A DNA stretch of 64,000 nt. It comes from Thermoplasmata archaeon (GTDB lineage Archaea > Thermoplasmatota > Thermoplasmata > Lutacidiplasmatales > UBA184). This document shows positions 1 to 8,364 of the stretch, piece by piece (positions within the stretch are counted from its first letter, which is position 1; each line of letters starts with the position of its first letter). Under the pieces are notes generated by a model. The model had not been told where the DNA came from, did no database searches, and was given only the letters and a program-made list of their open reading frames with translations. The stretch is from NCBI GenBank assembly GCA_027365105.1, contig DAHXNZ010000001.1, positions 62,001-126,000 of the forward strand. The letters run 5' to 3'. Made by a program: the position numbers and the translations under genes.

Positions 1-2
1 AT

Positions 3-170
3 GTCTACGTCCGCCTCCAGGAATCCCCGGAAGGTATCGACGTGACGCTGGAGCACGATGGCTGGGGCGCGGGGGAGGACTGGGAGGAGGCCCGTTCGTG
101 GCACTTCCACTTCTGGGATGAGCGGCTCCACCGGCTGAAGGTGTACCTGATCCGGGCCGCCTACGGCTGA
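3..170 (+). CDS. C-terminal end of an AHSA1/SRPBCC-domain protein (partial)
   Basis: The frame is open from the window edge to a TGA at 168-170 and gives about 55 residues. The segment 'VTLEHDGWGAGEDWEEARSW' followed by a helix ending 'LKVYLIR' matches the C-terminal strand and long helix of activator-of-Hsp90-homologue 1-like (START/SRPBCC fold) proteins. The N-terminal part lies outside the window, so ligand and role cannot be judged. Confidence 0.6.
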   Translation, partial: VYVRLQESPEGIDVTLEHDGWGAGEDWEEARSWHFHFWDERLHRLKVYLIRAAYG

Positions 171-429
171 CCGGGCCCGGGAGCATACCGCGCGCAGGCG
201 GCGGGGCCGCACAGGGCGCAAGGGCCGGTCGGGTCGAGCCGAAAACCCCCCGTGGGGCGGAGGGGGGCCACGACCATGTGGTGGGTGGGCAGATGGCCGC
301 ACCGGCAACGGACGGAGCGGTTCTCGATGGAGGGGGGAGGCGCGGACCGGACCGCCATGTCCGGGTCGTACGACCCGTCGGCCAAAAGGGTATCTGCGCG
401 AGCCCCGTGCGACCGGTACGGGGGCCCCC

Positions 430-1149
430 ATGGAGGTCGAAGACTGCCCGCTGCCGGAGGACCGCTGGTACGATCGGAACTTGGAGCTCTGGCTCCGACC
501 CGAGCCCGATGGAACGGCCCGGATCGGGATGACCGCCTCCTGGTCGGCGTTCCTGGGGCGGATCCTGCGGGTTGAATTCCGGACCCCGCGCGGGGTCCAG
601 AGCCGGGGGTGGAGCCTCGCCACGGTGGAGTCGGCGCGGACCGCCGTTCCGTTCCGGCTGCCCCTGGATGCCGAGATCATCGCCCCGAACCCGGTCCTGG
701 CGGAGCGCCCCCGACGCATCAACGAGGATCCGTACGGCGACGGGTGGATCGGCCACCTCCGTCTGCCTCGCCCGGTCGAGCCGGAGATCGGCCTCGCGAC
801 CGCCGCGGAAATCCGGGAACCCCTCATCGACCAGATCCGCCGGCGGCACATCCAGTGCTGGCCGCTGCCCCCCGAGCAGGAGATGGTCGAGATCGGCCTC
901 GAGTGCTCGGCGATCTTCGCCAAGCTCGACGAGGCGTTGGCCCGAATCGCCCCGGGCGAGGCGATCGTGCTCGTCACCGACGATCCGACCAGCCCGATCG
1001 AGATCGCCCGTTGGACCGACCGGACCGGTCACCGGGTCCGGGCCGCCCGGCGCGGTCAGGGGCTCTTCAAGTTCCTGGTCGAGAGGGTCGAGCGGCCGGC
1101 GCCGCGGCGCCGATCGGCCTCGGGCGAACTCGAGCCCGACCCGGGATAG
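430..1149 (+). CDS. GcvH-like / TusA-like fusion protein lacking the lipoyl lysine
   Basis: 239 aa. Residues about 30-120 follow the glycine-cleavage H-protein pattern: 'ARIGMT' start, 'VESART' hairpin, and 'INEDPYGDGWIGHL' end. The lysine that carries lipoate in GcvH ('ESVKA') is an arginine here. Residues about 145-225 resemble a TusA/SirA sulfur-carrier domain ('APGEAIVLVTDDPTSPIEIARW', then 'GH'), with a cysteine in 'LECSAIF' near where TusA has its CPxP cysteine. The next gene is a convergent sulfurtransferase. Sulfur trafficking is inferred from domains and neighbourhood; the missing lysine argues against lipoate binding. Confidence 0.6.
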   Translation: MEVEDCPLPEDRWYDRNLELWLRPEPDGTARIGMTASWSAFLGRILRVEFRTPRGVQSRGWSLATVESARTAVPFRLPLDAEIIAPNPVLAERPRRINEDPYGDGWIGHLRLPRPVEPEIGLATAAEIREPLIDQIRRRHIQCWPLPPEQEMVEIGLECSAIFAKLDEALARIAPGEAIVLVTDDPTSPIEIARWTDRTGHRVRAARRGQGLFKFLVERVERPAPRRRSASGELEPDPG

Positions 1150-1163
1150 TCGCCGATCGCCGC

Positions 1164-2021
1164 CTACGGCTTTTCGATCGGACTTCTCACCTGGTTGCCC
1201 CACTCGGTCCAGGAGCCGTCGTAGTTCCGAACGTCGGGGTAGCCGAGGAGGTACTTGAGCACGAACCAGGTGTGGCTGGAACGCTCCCCGATCCGGCAGT
1301 AGGTGATCACCGGCCGTTCCGGCACGATCCCCCGGGACCGATACAGCTCCTCCAGCTCGGCCCGCGGCTTGAAGGTCCCGTCGTCGCGGACCGCTTGAGC
1401 CCATGGGATGTTCCGGGCGCCGGGGATGTGACCCGCCCGCTGGGCGTGCTCGGTCGGGTACTCCGGCGGGGTGGATATCTCCCCGGAGAACTCCTTCGGG
1501 CCGCGGACATCCACGAGCCCGATCCGGCCGCTCCGAACCTCCTCGAGCGCCCGCCGGACATCGTCGTAGTAGGCCCGCAACCGGGGATCCGGTGCCGAGG
1601 CGGTGAACCGCCCGGCTCCGACCGGCGGGATCTCCTGGCTGACCGGCCGGTCCTCGGCGATCCACTTTTTCCGGCCCCCGTTCATCAGTGCCAGGTGCTC
1701 GGCCCCGTAGTAGCGGAACGCCCAGAAGGCGAACGCCGCGAACCAGTTGTTGAAGTCACCGTAGAGCACGACCCGGGTATCCGGGTCGATCCCGCAGCGT
1801 CGGAACAGCGCCGTGAGCGCTTCGGGGCTCAGGATGTCCCGACTGACCGGCGCGTTGACGTCCCGCTTCCAGTCGACCAGGTACGCCCCCGGGAGGTGGC
1901 TCAACTCGTAGTTGGCCGCCGGGTCATAGTCGACCTCGAGAATCCGGACCTTGGGATCCGTCAGATGCTCGGCGACCCACGCTGTCTCGACCACGGCCTC
2001 AGGATGTGCGTACTCCGACAT
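1164..2021 (-). CDS. Thiosulfate/3-mercaptopyruvate sulfurtransferase (two rhodanese domains)
   Basis: 285 aa from the second ATG of the track ORF. It has two rhodanese domains; the C-terminal one holds the catalytic loop 'YCRIGERSSHTW', whose cysteine carries the persulfide in this family, and the first has an Asp in place of the cysteine. The family moves sulfane sulfur from thiosulfate or mercaptopyruvate to cyanide or carrier proteins. The start at 2021 is preferred over 2033 because a TATA-like element near 2056 puts transcription start near 2031. The convergent GcvH/TusA-like gene is a possible sulfur-relay partner. Confidence 0.88.
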   Translation of the reverse strand: MSEYAHPEAVVETAWVAEHLTDPKVRILEVDYDPAANYELSHLPGAYLVDWKRDVNAPVSRDILSPEALTALFRRCGIDPDTRVVLYGDFNNWFAAFAFWAFRYYGAEHLALMNGGRKKWIAEDRPVSQEIPPVGAGRFTASAPDPRLRAYYDDVRRALEEVRSGRIGLVDVRGPKEFSGEISTPPEYPTEHAQRAGHIPGARNIPWAQAVRDDGTFKPRAELEELYRSRGIVPERPVITYCRIGERSSHTWFVLKYLLGYPDVRNYDGSWTEWGNQVRSPIEKP

Positions 2022-2052
2022 GGGCGATTCCACCGGCCGGAAGGCTTTCGGA

Positions 2053-2060
2053 ATATAAGC
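2053..2060 (-). promoter_or_regulatory. TATA-box-like element for the sulfurtransferase gene
   Basis: On the minus strand the motif reads GCTTATAT, an A/T island in G+C-rich DNA, about 35 nt before the ATG at 2021. This is typical archaeal spacing for a near-leaderless mRNA. Confidence 0.5.
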
Positions 2061-2567
2061 TCGTCGATGTATCTAAATCCAGATGCCGAGGCCGGCCCGG
2101 GAGCCCGGCGGACCGGCGAGGGAAGCCCTCCGGGCACCCGGTCTCAAAGGGTCTGGGCCAGGGTCGGCCCGGCCCGTAAACGGGGTCGTCCGCGTCGGGG
2201 ATCGCCGAGGGGAGAGGAGTCGGGCTCAGCGGATCCCCAGCTCAGCTCCGGGCTCCGCAGGAAGGGCAGAGGGTCATCGCCCGGATGGGCGAAGCCGGCG
2301 GGCGCATGCCCACCCCGGCGCTCGACCGGCACGGCTTCCAGATGCTCCGCCGACCAGGGGCCCCGACCATCCCACCGGATTCGCGGAGGCACCGCGCAAG
2401 GAGTTCGGGACGGACGGGGGGTCTGCGGAGGCTGAGCGCCGCCGTCCACGGTCTTGGGACGGGATCCTTCGGACCCGATGCGCGGCTGGGAGGCGGGAGT
2501 TCCTGGAGGCGGAGCGGTCGAAATTTCCCCTCAATCCGAGGGGTCAGTTCATCCAGGACGGGTCCGG
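2061..2567. other. Intergenic region without a convincing gene
   Basis: About 500 bp. ORFs on both strands have low-complexity Arg/Pro/Gly composition typical of G+C-rich shadows. I looked for SRP RNA (GGAAGGGAGCAG) and RNase P RNA core motifs and did not find them. A short inverted repeat (CCCCTCAATCCGAGGGG) near 2527-2543, after the aIF1 stop on its strand, could be part of a terminator. Confidence 0.3.
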
Positions 2568-2885
2568 CTATCCCCGACGGCCACGCTTCGGGAGCGGGGC
2601 ATCGGAGATCTCGATCATTTCCGGATCGAAACCGAGTCGACCGAGTTCGGCCCGGATCCGGGTCCGGTGGTCGCCCTGGAGGTAGACCTCCCCGTCGACG
2701 ACCGATCCCCCGGTCGCGAGCCGGTTCTTCAGCGCCCGGGTGGTCTCGGCGAGATCGACCCCCGGGGGGAAGCCGGAGATGACGGTCGCGGGCTTGTTGT
2801 ACCGTCGCGGTTCGGCGCGCACCCGGATGCGGGCGCTCTCGCGATCCAACGCCGAGAGAATCTCATCAAATTCGTTGTTGCTCAT
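2568..2885 (-). CDS. Translation initiation factor SUI1/aIF1
   Basis: 105 aa, the usual archaeal length. The core 'RRYNKPATVISGFPPGVDL' and 'GGSVVDGEVYLQGDHR' are diagnostic of the SUI1/eIF1 fold, which binds the small ribosomal subunit near the P site and monitors start-codon selection. This gene is one of the clearest signs that the host is an archaeon. The charged tail 'PLPKRGRRG' ends the protein. It is transcribed alone on the minus strand. Confidence 0.93.
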   Translation of the reverse strand: MSNNEFDEILSALDRESARIRVRAEPRRYNKPATVISGFPPGVDLAETTRALKNRLATGGSVVDGEVYLQGDHRTRIRAELGRLGFDPEMIEISDAPLPKRGRRG

Positions 2886-3054
2886 GGACGGTTCGCCCGC
2901 CGGTTTCGACCGAGGAAATGGCGGACTGGAACCGACCCCACCCGCGCGGGGCGACGGCCTTCGAGGAGTTCGGGGCTCGACCGGAAAGGGGTGGGGTGCG
3001 GACGCACTGGAGAAGCTAGGCCACGCCCCCCTTTAGGCGTTGTGCTCGGTCGGC

Positions 3055-3846
3055 TCACCCGGTCCTCCAGCGGTAGAGCCCCAGGGCGAGGCCGATCCCG
3101 AGGCAGGCACTCAACCCCAGGAGGGCCGCGTATCCGGCCATCGTGACCGGGCTCGCCGGAGTGATCCCGAGCGCCGCCTGGATCAGGAGGGCGGCGTAGG
3201 TGGTGGGCACGAAGCGGGCCATCTCCTGCCAGACCGGCGGGAGGTAGGAGATCGGGTAGTAGAGGGGAGCGAGCATCCCGAGCAGCGTGAACGAGAGGCT
3301 GCCGACCGGCCAGATCTCCCGCTGGGTCGTGACCCGGCTCGAGATCGCGATGCCGATCGACGAAAAGAGGACCCAAAGCACGCCCAGGCAGGCCACGATG
3401 ATCCCCCAGGCGGAGAGCGGCACCGGGATCCCGCGGCTGTACTGGGTCCAGGCCAGCAGACCGGAGAGCACCGCGAGCGCCGGGAGCATGGCGATGAGGT
3501 TGCTGAACGCGATCCCGAAGAGGTAGCGGAACCGCCCCATCGGGCTCGCCACGAACAGGTCCTGGATCGAGCACTCGATCCGCCAGGTGGCGCTGTCCCC
3601 GAGGACCCAGCTGCCGATGTTCTGCATCGTGAAGAGCATCGCGCCGGCGATCTCGAGGGGGAGCAGGCTCGGGGGCGAGATGAGGCTCAGGAAGTAGAGG
3701 AAGATGAACGGCAGCAGGATCGGGGCGACCGCCACGGCGGGGTTCCGGCCGATCCACCGCCAGCCGATGATCGCAAAGGCCGGCAGCGCACGACCGTGGG
3801 GCGGAGTCTCCGGGAGGGGGCTCAGGTTCCGGATCGCCACCGTCAC
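3055..3846 (-). CDS. ABC-2 type transporter permease
   Basis: 263 aa with six predicted membrane helices, such as 'AVAPILLPFIFLYFLSLI' and 'LLGLSACLGIGLALGLY'. Its sequence layout resembles the upstream permease ('LFVASPMGRFRYLFGIA' versus 'LYLASPMTPEGYFLGMA'), so the two probably form a heterodimer. The true start is the GTG at 3846, overlapping the TGA of the previous gene (GTGA); the longer track ORF runs through that gene in the wrong frame. It belongs to an ATPase-permease-permease operon; the cargo is unknown. Confidence 0.85.
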   Translation of the reverse strand: MTVAIRNLSPLPETPPHGRALPAFAIIGWRWIGRNPAVAVAPILLPFIFLYFLSLISPPSLLPLEIAGAMLFTMQNIGSWVLGDSATWRIECSIQDLFVASPMGRFRYLFGIAFSNLIAMLPALAVLSGLLAWTQYSRGIPVPLSAWGIIVACLGVLWVLFSSIGIAISSRVTTQREIWPVGSLSFTLLGMLAPLYYPISYLPPVWQEMARFVPTTYAALLIQAALGITPASPVTMAGYAALLGLSACLGIGLALGLYRWRTG

Positions 3847-4607
3847 GCCTCCCGGGAGGTCCGGCGGGCCCAGAGGATCGCCCCGAGCAGGATGAGGGTC
3901 ACCTCGACCGCGAGGCCCCCGGCGGCGAGGGCGATCTGGGCTTCGGAAAGCGAGGTGGCCCCGATCGACGACTGGAGGAGGGCGGCGGCCGCGCTCGGGG
4001 GCAGGAGCAGGGCGACCGATCGCAGGTCGGCGGGGAAGAGGCTCAGCGGGTAGAAGACCGGGAAGAGGACCCCGAAGAGGTTGAAGAAGAGACTCGAGTA
4101 CGCCCAGATCGCCCGGTTGTCCCGGAAGAAGGTCGAGAAAATGTAGCCGGTCGACGCCGAGAAGAGCCAGACCGCGAGCGCGAGCAGAAACAGCAGGAGC
4201 ACGATCGCGGGGGTGTACGGCACCACCCAGATCGAGAGGAGGCCGATGACCAGGACCGGCCCGACGTAGACCACCAGGATGCCGATCGCCATGCCCAGGA
4301 AGTACCCCTCGGGGGTCATCGGCGAGGCGAGGTAGAGATCGTTTGCCTTGTGGTCGATCCTCAGGTACGCGGCCTCGTTGAGCACCCGCTGGCCCATCGT
4401 GAACATCGAAAACAGGATCGCCCCCAGGAAGGAGACCGGGAGGAGCGACGGGTCGAGGATCCAGACGAAGACCAGGAGGACCCCCTGGACGACCATCGAG
4501 GTGCCCATGGCGAGCCACTCGTGGGCCTGGACCAGGATTTCGGTCCAGAGGAAGGAGCCGAGCCCCCGGAACGCCCGGGACGGGGCCAGGGCGAGCTCAC
4601 TCCGCAT
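3843..4607 (-). CDS. ABC-2 type transporter permease
   Basis: 254 aa with about six membrane helices, including 'VLVIGLLSIWVVPY' and 'IVLLLFLLALAVWLF'. A central 'DLYLASPMTPEGYFLG' loop is shared with the partner permease and is probably the coupling region contacting the ATPase. It overlaps the ATPase gene by 11 nt and the second permease by 4 nt, so the three are translationally coupled. The family exports lipids, polysaccharides or drugs; nothing here identifies the substrate. Confidence 0.87.
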   Translation of the reverse strand: MRSELALAPSRAFRGLGSFLWTEILVQAHEWLAMGTSMVVQGVLLVFVWILDPSLLPVSFLGAILFSMFTMGQRVLNEAAYLRIDHKANDLYLASPMTPEGYFLGMAIGILVVYVGPVLVIGLLSIWVVPYTPAIVLLLFLLALAVWLFSASTGYIFSTFFRDNRAIWAYSSLFFNLFGVLFPVFYPLSLFPADLRSVALLLPPSAAAALLQSSIGATSLSEAQIALAAGGLAVEVTLILLGAILWARRTSREA

Positions 4608-5523
4608 TGATCGATCGTCCCACGACGCGCAGGAACGCCTCCTCGAGGGTCACCGGCCCGACCCCGGCGGTCAGCTTCCGCTGGACGGCGATCTGAAGGA
4701 GCTCGGCGAGCCGCGGGGGGTCGACGATCACCGTGAGCGCCGAACCGTCGGAGACGCAGGCGCCGAAGCTCTGGAATTCGTCGGCGACGATCCCCGGCCC
4801 CTGGAGGGTGACTTTGAGCGTTCCGCCGACGCTCCGCTTGAGTTCCTCGGCGGTGCCCTGGACCAGCACCCGGCCGCCTTCGACGATGTAGAGCCGGTCG
4901 CTGAGCACCTCGGCCTCATCGAGGTAATGGGTCGTGAGGAGCAGCGTCGACCCCTTGCGGGTCAGCCCCCGAAGGGAGTCCCAGACGTCCCGACGGGCGA
5001 ACGGGTCCATTCCGATTGACGGTTCATCGAGGAACAGGAGCGGGGCCTCGGTGGCGATCACGGTCGCCACCATCGTCCGTTGCCGCTGCCCCCCCGAGAG
5101 GGTGATCGCGAGCCGGTCGGCGACCGACTCGAGCCCCATCTGCTCGATCGCCGACTCGGTCCGCGCGCGCGCGGTCTCCCGCGCCAGCCCCCGGGCGCGC
5201 AGGTAGGTGTAGACCTGTTCGCGCGGGGTCAGATGGAAGAACGGCTTCCCCTCCTGGGGGACCACCGCGATGTAGGGCCGGACCCGGTCCGGTCGTCGGT
5301 CGACGTCCTCCCCGAAGATCTCGATGCGGCCGGAGGTCGGCCGGAGGAGGGTCGAGGCGATCTTGAGAAAGGTCGTCTTCCCGGCGCCGTTGCGCCCGAG
5401 CAGCGCGACGCGCTCGCCGCGATGAACCTCGAGCGAGACCCCGCGCAGCGCCTCGACCGGGGGCGCCCCCCGGGTCTCGTAGACCTTTCGGAGCCGATCG
5501 CTCCACAGGGCCTCGCCGGTCAC
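4597..5523 (-). CDS. ABC-2 type transporter ATP-binding protein
   Basis: 308 aa. Walker A 'GRNGAGKTT', signature 'LSGGQRQR', Walker B 'LLFLDEP' and an H-loop 'TTHYLDEAE' are all present, so it should hydrolyse ATP. The order and the C-terminal extension of about 80 residues are typical of CcmA/DrrA-type ATPases working with ABC-2 permeases. It is the first gene of the operon and powers the two following permeases at the cytoplasmic face of the membrane. Confidence 0.93.
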   Translation of the reverse strand: MTGEALWSDRLRKVYETRGAPPVEALRGVSLEVHRGERVALLGRNGAGKTTFLKIASTLLRPTSGRIEIFGEDVDRRPDRVRPYIAVVPQEGKPFFHLTPREQVYTYLRARGLARETARARTESAIEQMGLESVADRLAITLSGGQRQRTMVATVIATEAPLLFLDEPSIGMDPFARRDVWDSLRGLTRKGSTLLLTTHYLDEAEVLSDRLYIVEGGRVLVQGTAEELKRSVGGTLKVTLQGPGIVADEFQSFGACVSDGSALTVIVDPPRLAELLQIAVQRKLTAGVGPVTLEEAFLRVVGRSINAE

Positions 5524-5616
5524 CGGTGATGTGGTCCTATGGGGCCGGCCGGCTGCCGGCCACCCGGCGGCCCCGACCGGCCGCGCCCGGGGCTGGGGGG
5601 AGCGTCCCGGAAGACC

Positions 5617-6015
5617 TCAGTTCCCGCCGCACCCACAGCCGCCGCCGTTGCCCGAACTCTCCCCGCAGGAGCCGCAGCCCCCGGCCATCCCCGCCGCGTC
5701 CGGGGTCGGGAGGTGGGGGTTGGTGATCTTGAAACCGGACTCCTCCAGGTTCTCCACGTAATCGACGACCGCCCCGTCGACCATCGGCACGCTGCCGGGA
5801 TCGACGATCACGGAGAGGCCCTGGACCTGGACCACGACGTCGTCCGCGCGGGGCTTGGCGAACGCCATCCCGAACTCGACCATCCCCGAGCCGCCGCCGC
5901 AGCAGCCTCCGCCGCCGGCCTGGGCATAGACCCGGACCCCGACATCGGGCTTCTGTCCGCGGATGAGCGTCTTGATCTGGTCGAGCGCCGCCGGCCGAAC
6001 CTCGAGTTCCACCAT
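5617..6015 (-). CDS. IscA/HesB-like (A-type) protein with a Cys-rich tail
   Basis: 132 aa. The HesB fold is recognisable from 'VDPGSVPMVDGAVVDYVE' and 'ESGFKITNPH'. A 'GGGGCCGGG' loop replaces the usual first cysteine, and the C-terminus has several Cys-Gly pairs (GGCGSCGE, GGCGCGG) instead of a single CGC. A-type proteins bind and deliver Fe-S clusters, and the residues needed are here in excess. A TATA-like CTTAAAG lies about 35 nt upstream. It is divergent from hemA. Confidence 0.75.
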   Translation of the reverse strand: MVELEVRPAALDQIKTLIRGQKPDVGVRVYAQAGGGGCCGGGSGMVEFGMAFAKPRADDVVVQVQGLSVIVDPGSVPMVDGAVVDYVENLEESGFKITNPHLPTPDAAGMAGGCGSCGESSGNGGGCGCGGN

Positions 6016-6148
6016 GGGATTCTCCGAAACGTACTAGTTCGAGCCGGTCTTTAAGCTATCCGCACCGCGGAGCGCGACAGAATCGGGACCCCGGGGGCCC
6101 GCGCCACGCGCTCGCATAGGCCTGGGCGCCGAGGTTCATACCACGCCG

Positions 6149-6157
6149 CATATAGCT
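6149..6157 (+). promoter_or_regulatory. TATA box of the heme operon
   Basis: GCATATAGC lies about 35 nt before the hemA GTG, giving a predicted transcription start near 6177 and a leader of about 10 nt. No comparable element was seen inside the downstream hem genes, consistent with a single transcript. Confidence 0.55.
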
Positions 6158-6187
6158 CCCGGGACTCCCCCCCAGCGGTACCTGACC

Positions 6188-7468
6188 GTGGCGGCCACCG
6201 AACCTACGGGCATTGTCGTAGCCTCATGGGCGCCCGCTGCCGGTGTTGTCCCCGTGGCCGGCACCCCTCCCCCTCTCGAGCCGCTCCGGCTGGTCGGCTT
6301 TGAACTCAGCCTGCGGACCGCGCGGATCGAGACCCTGGAGGCGGCCGCCCGGAGCCTCGACCCGGCCTGGGCGGAACGGGAGTTCAGGGAGCGACCCGAT
6401 CTCGAGGAGATCGTCCTGCTCAAGACCTGCCACCGGGTCGAGGTGTTCCTCCTGCTGCGCTCGGCCGCGACCGTCCCGCTCTGGCGGTCCGAGCTCGAGC
6501 TTCGGGGAGGCGGATGGACGGAGCGGACCGGGCTCGAGGCCGTACGCCACCTTTTCTCCGTGGCGAGTGGGCTCGAATCGCTCGCCGTCGGGGAGCGGGA
6601 GGTGCGGCAGCAGATCCGTTCGGCGATCGGCACCGTCCAGAGCCGGCACCCGAGGCCGGTCCTCCGGGAGCTCCTCGGCGCCGCCGTGGCCGCGGCCGAC
6701 CGGGAGTTCCCCCGGGTCGATCCCAGCCGTTCGATCGCCGCGGTCGCCGTGAGCCGACTCCAGCAGCTCGTCGGGCCGCCGTTCCCCCGGGTCGTCGTCG
6801 TCGGGAGCGGCATCGTCGGACGTGAGATCGCCGAGCTGCTCGCCCCGAGCGCCCGGGTCACCCTCGTCTACCATCGCCGGCCGCCCGACCCCGGCTTCCT
6901 GCGCTCGATCGGGGCGCGCGCCGCTCCGATCGTCCGGTTGGTCGAGGAGCTGGCCGTCTGCGATGCCGTCGTGGCCGCGGCCAAATCGGGTCGCGCCGTC
7001 ATCACCCCCCCGGCGATCCCCCGGGACCGACCGGTCGTCCTCATCGATCTGGGGGTGCCGCGCAATATCGCGCCGGAGGTCCGGCAGCTCCCTCGGGCCC
7101 GCCTCCTCGACCTTGGCGATCTCTACGGCGACATGCCCCCTCCAGCCCACCAGGCCCCCCCCGGCGTCGAGGCCGCGGCCCGGGAGGCCGCCCAGGTGCT
7201 CGAACGGCGGGCGCTCGAGCCCTGGGTCGCCTTCCTCCGCCGGGAGGTTGAACGGGTCCGACAGGCCGAGCTGGCCTCGGCCCGGCCGTATCTGGGTGAC
7301 CTGACCGAGGCACAGTCGCAGGCGGTCGAGCGGCTGACCCGGCGGCTCGTCGGCCGGCTGCTCGACGGTCCGACCGAACGGATCCGGGCACTCTCCTCCT
7401 CCCCGGAGGACGAACGGATCCGCCGCTGGGCGCTCGAGCTGCTGACCCCGGACTCGCCCGAGCCGTGA
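6188..7468 (+). CDS. hemA: Glutamyl-tRNA reductase
   Basis: 426 aa. It reduces Glu-tRNA(Glu) to glutamate-1-semialdehyde, the first committed step of C5-pathway tetrapyrrole synthesis. The catalytic cysteine is in 'LLKTCHRVEVF' (Cys81; the family norm is TCNR). The NADPH-binding glycine loop is 'VVVVGSGIVGREIAELL', and a C-terminal helical dimerisation domain follows. Translation starts at a GTG; about 30 Ala/Pro-rich residues precede the conserved domain, so a later start cannot be excluded. First gene of an eight-gene heme operon. Confidence 0.93.
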   Translation: MAATEPTGIVVASWAPAAGVVPVAGTPPPLEPLRLVGFELSLRTARIETLEAAARSLDPAWAEREFRERPDLEEIVLLKTCHRVEVFLLLRSAATVPLWRSELELRGGGWTERTGLEAVRHLFSVASGLESLAVGEREVRQQIRSAIGTVQSRHPRPVLRELLGAAVAAADREFPRVDPSRSIAAVAVSRLQQLVGPPFPRVVVVGSGIVGREIAELLAPSARVTLVYHRRPPDPGFLRSIGARAAPIVRLVEELAVCDAVVAAAKSGRAVITPPAIPRDRPVVLIDLGVPRNIAPEVRQLPRARLLDLGDLYGDMPPPAHQAPPGVEAAAREAAQVLERRALEPWVAFLRREVERVRQAELASARPYLGDLTEAQSQAVERLTRRLVGRLLDGPTERIRALSSSPEDERIRRWALELLTPDSPEP

Positions 7469-8361
7469 CCGTCCCGTCGTTGCGGGTCGGGAGCCGTCGG
7501 AGTCCGCTCGCCCGGCGCCAGGCCGCGGAGATCGTCCGGCGCCTGACCGCCCACGTCTCGACCTCCCGCGCGCTCGAGATCGTCTACCTGACCCCCAGCG
7601 GCGACCGGGACCGCCGCCGACGTCAGTCCCCGGACTTTGCCGATGCGCTCGAGTCGGCGCTTCGGGGCCGGGAAATCGATCTTGCCGTCCACAGCGCCAA
7701 GGACCTGCCGGCGCCCGTCGACCGCGATTTCGTGCTCATCGCCGGCGCCCGGCGGGCCGACCCGCATGAGGCCCTAGTTGTCGGCCGGGATCGATCCGGG
7801 GAACCGCTGCCCATCGGGAGCCGGGTCGGGACCAGCAGCGTCCGCCGCCGGGCGCAGCTGCTGCGCTGGCGGCCGGACCTCAACGTCGTGGAGATCCGGG
7901 GCAACGTGGAGCGTCGGGTCGCTCAGGTACTCGATGGGCGACTCGACGCGGCGGTCCTGGCCGCCGCCGGCCTCCTCCGCCTCGGCCACCGCGACTGGAT
8001 CGGTCGGCTCCTCCCCCTGGACGGTTTCCTCCCGGCGCCGGGCCAGGGGATCCTCGGTCTCGAGATCCGCCGGGCCGATCGCGCGCTCGGCCGGATGCTC
8101 CACCGCCTCGAGCATCCCGCGACCGCGCGGGCCCTCGCGGCCGAGCGGGCGGTCCTCGAAGCGTTCGGGGGCGGCTGCGAGCAGCCCCTCGGGGCCCTGG
8201 CGACCGAGCGGGGGGGAAGGTTCACGGTCCGGGCGGAACTGCTCGATGCCGACGGGCGTCGGACCGTCCGTTCCCGGCGGGTCGGGTCCCCTCGGGACGC
8301 GAGGCGGATCGGCGCGGCCGTCGGCCGGGACCTGGTCCGGATCTCGGGACGGGTCGGCTGA
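7465..8361 (+). CDS. hemC: Porphobilinogen deaminase (hydroxymethylbilane synthase)
   Basis: 298 aa. It polymerises four porphobilinogens into hydroxymethylbilane. The N-terminus 'LRVGSRRSPLARRQA', the 'AVHSAKDLP' motif and the cofactor-attachment cysteine in 'FGGGCEQPLGA' are all present. The GTG start overlaps the hemA stop (GTGA), indicating coupled translation. Confidence 0.95.
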   Translation: MTVPSLRVGSRRSPLARRQAAEIVRRLTAHVSTSRALEIVYLTPSGDRDRRRRQSPDFADALESALRGREIDLAVHSAKDLPAPVDRDFVLIAGARRADPHEALVVGRDRSGEPLPIGSRVGTSSVRRRAQLLRWRPDLNVVEIRGNVERRVAQVLDGRLDAAVLAAAGLLRLGHRDWIGRLLPLDGFLPAPGQGILGLEIRRADRALGRMLHRLEHPATARALAAERAVLEAFGGGCEQPLGALATERGGRFTVRAELLDADGRRTVRSRRVGSPRDARRIGAAVGRDLVRISGRVG

Positions 8362-8364
8362 TCC

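Noticed and set aside
609-2435. 608-aa plus-strand ORF
   Set aside because: Arg/Pro/Gly-rich shadow antisense to the sulfurtransferase and out of frame with the GcvH/TusA gene.
2061-2567. Possible SRP or RNase P RNA in the intergenic gap
   Set aside because: GGAAGGGCAGAGG superficially recalls the SRP motif, but the conserved core and flanking helices could not be matched.
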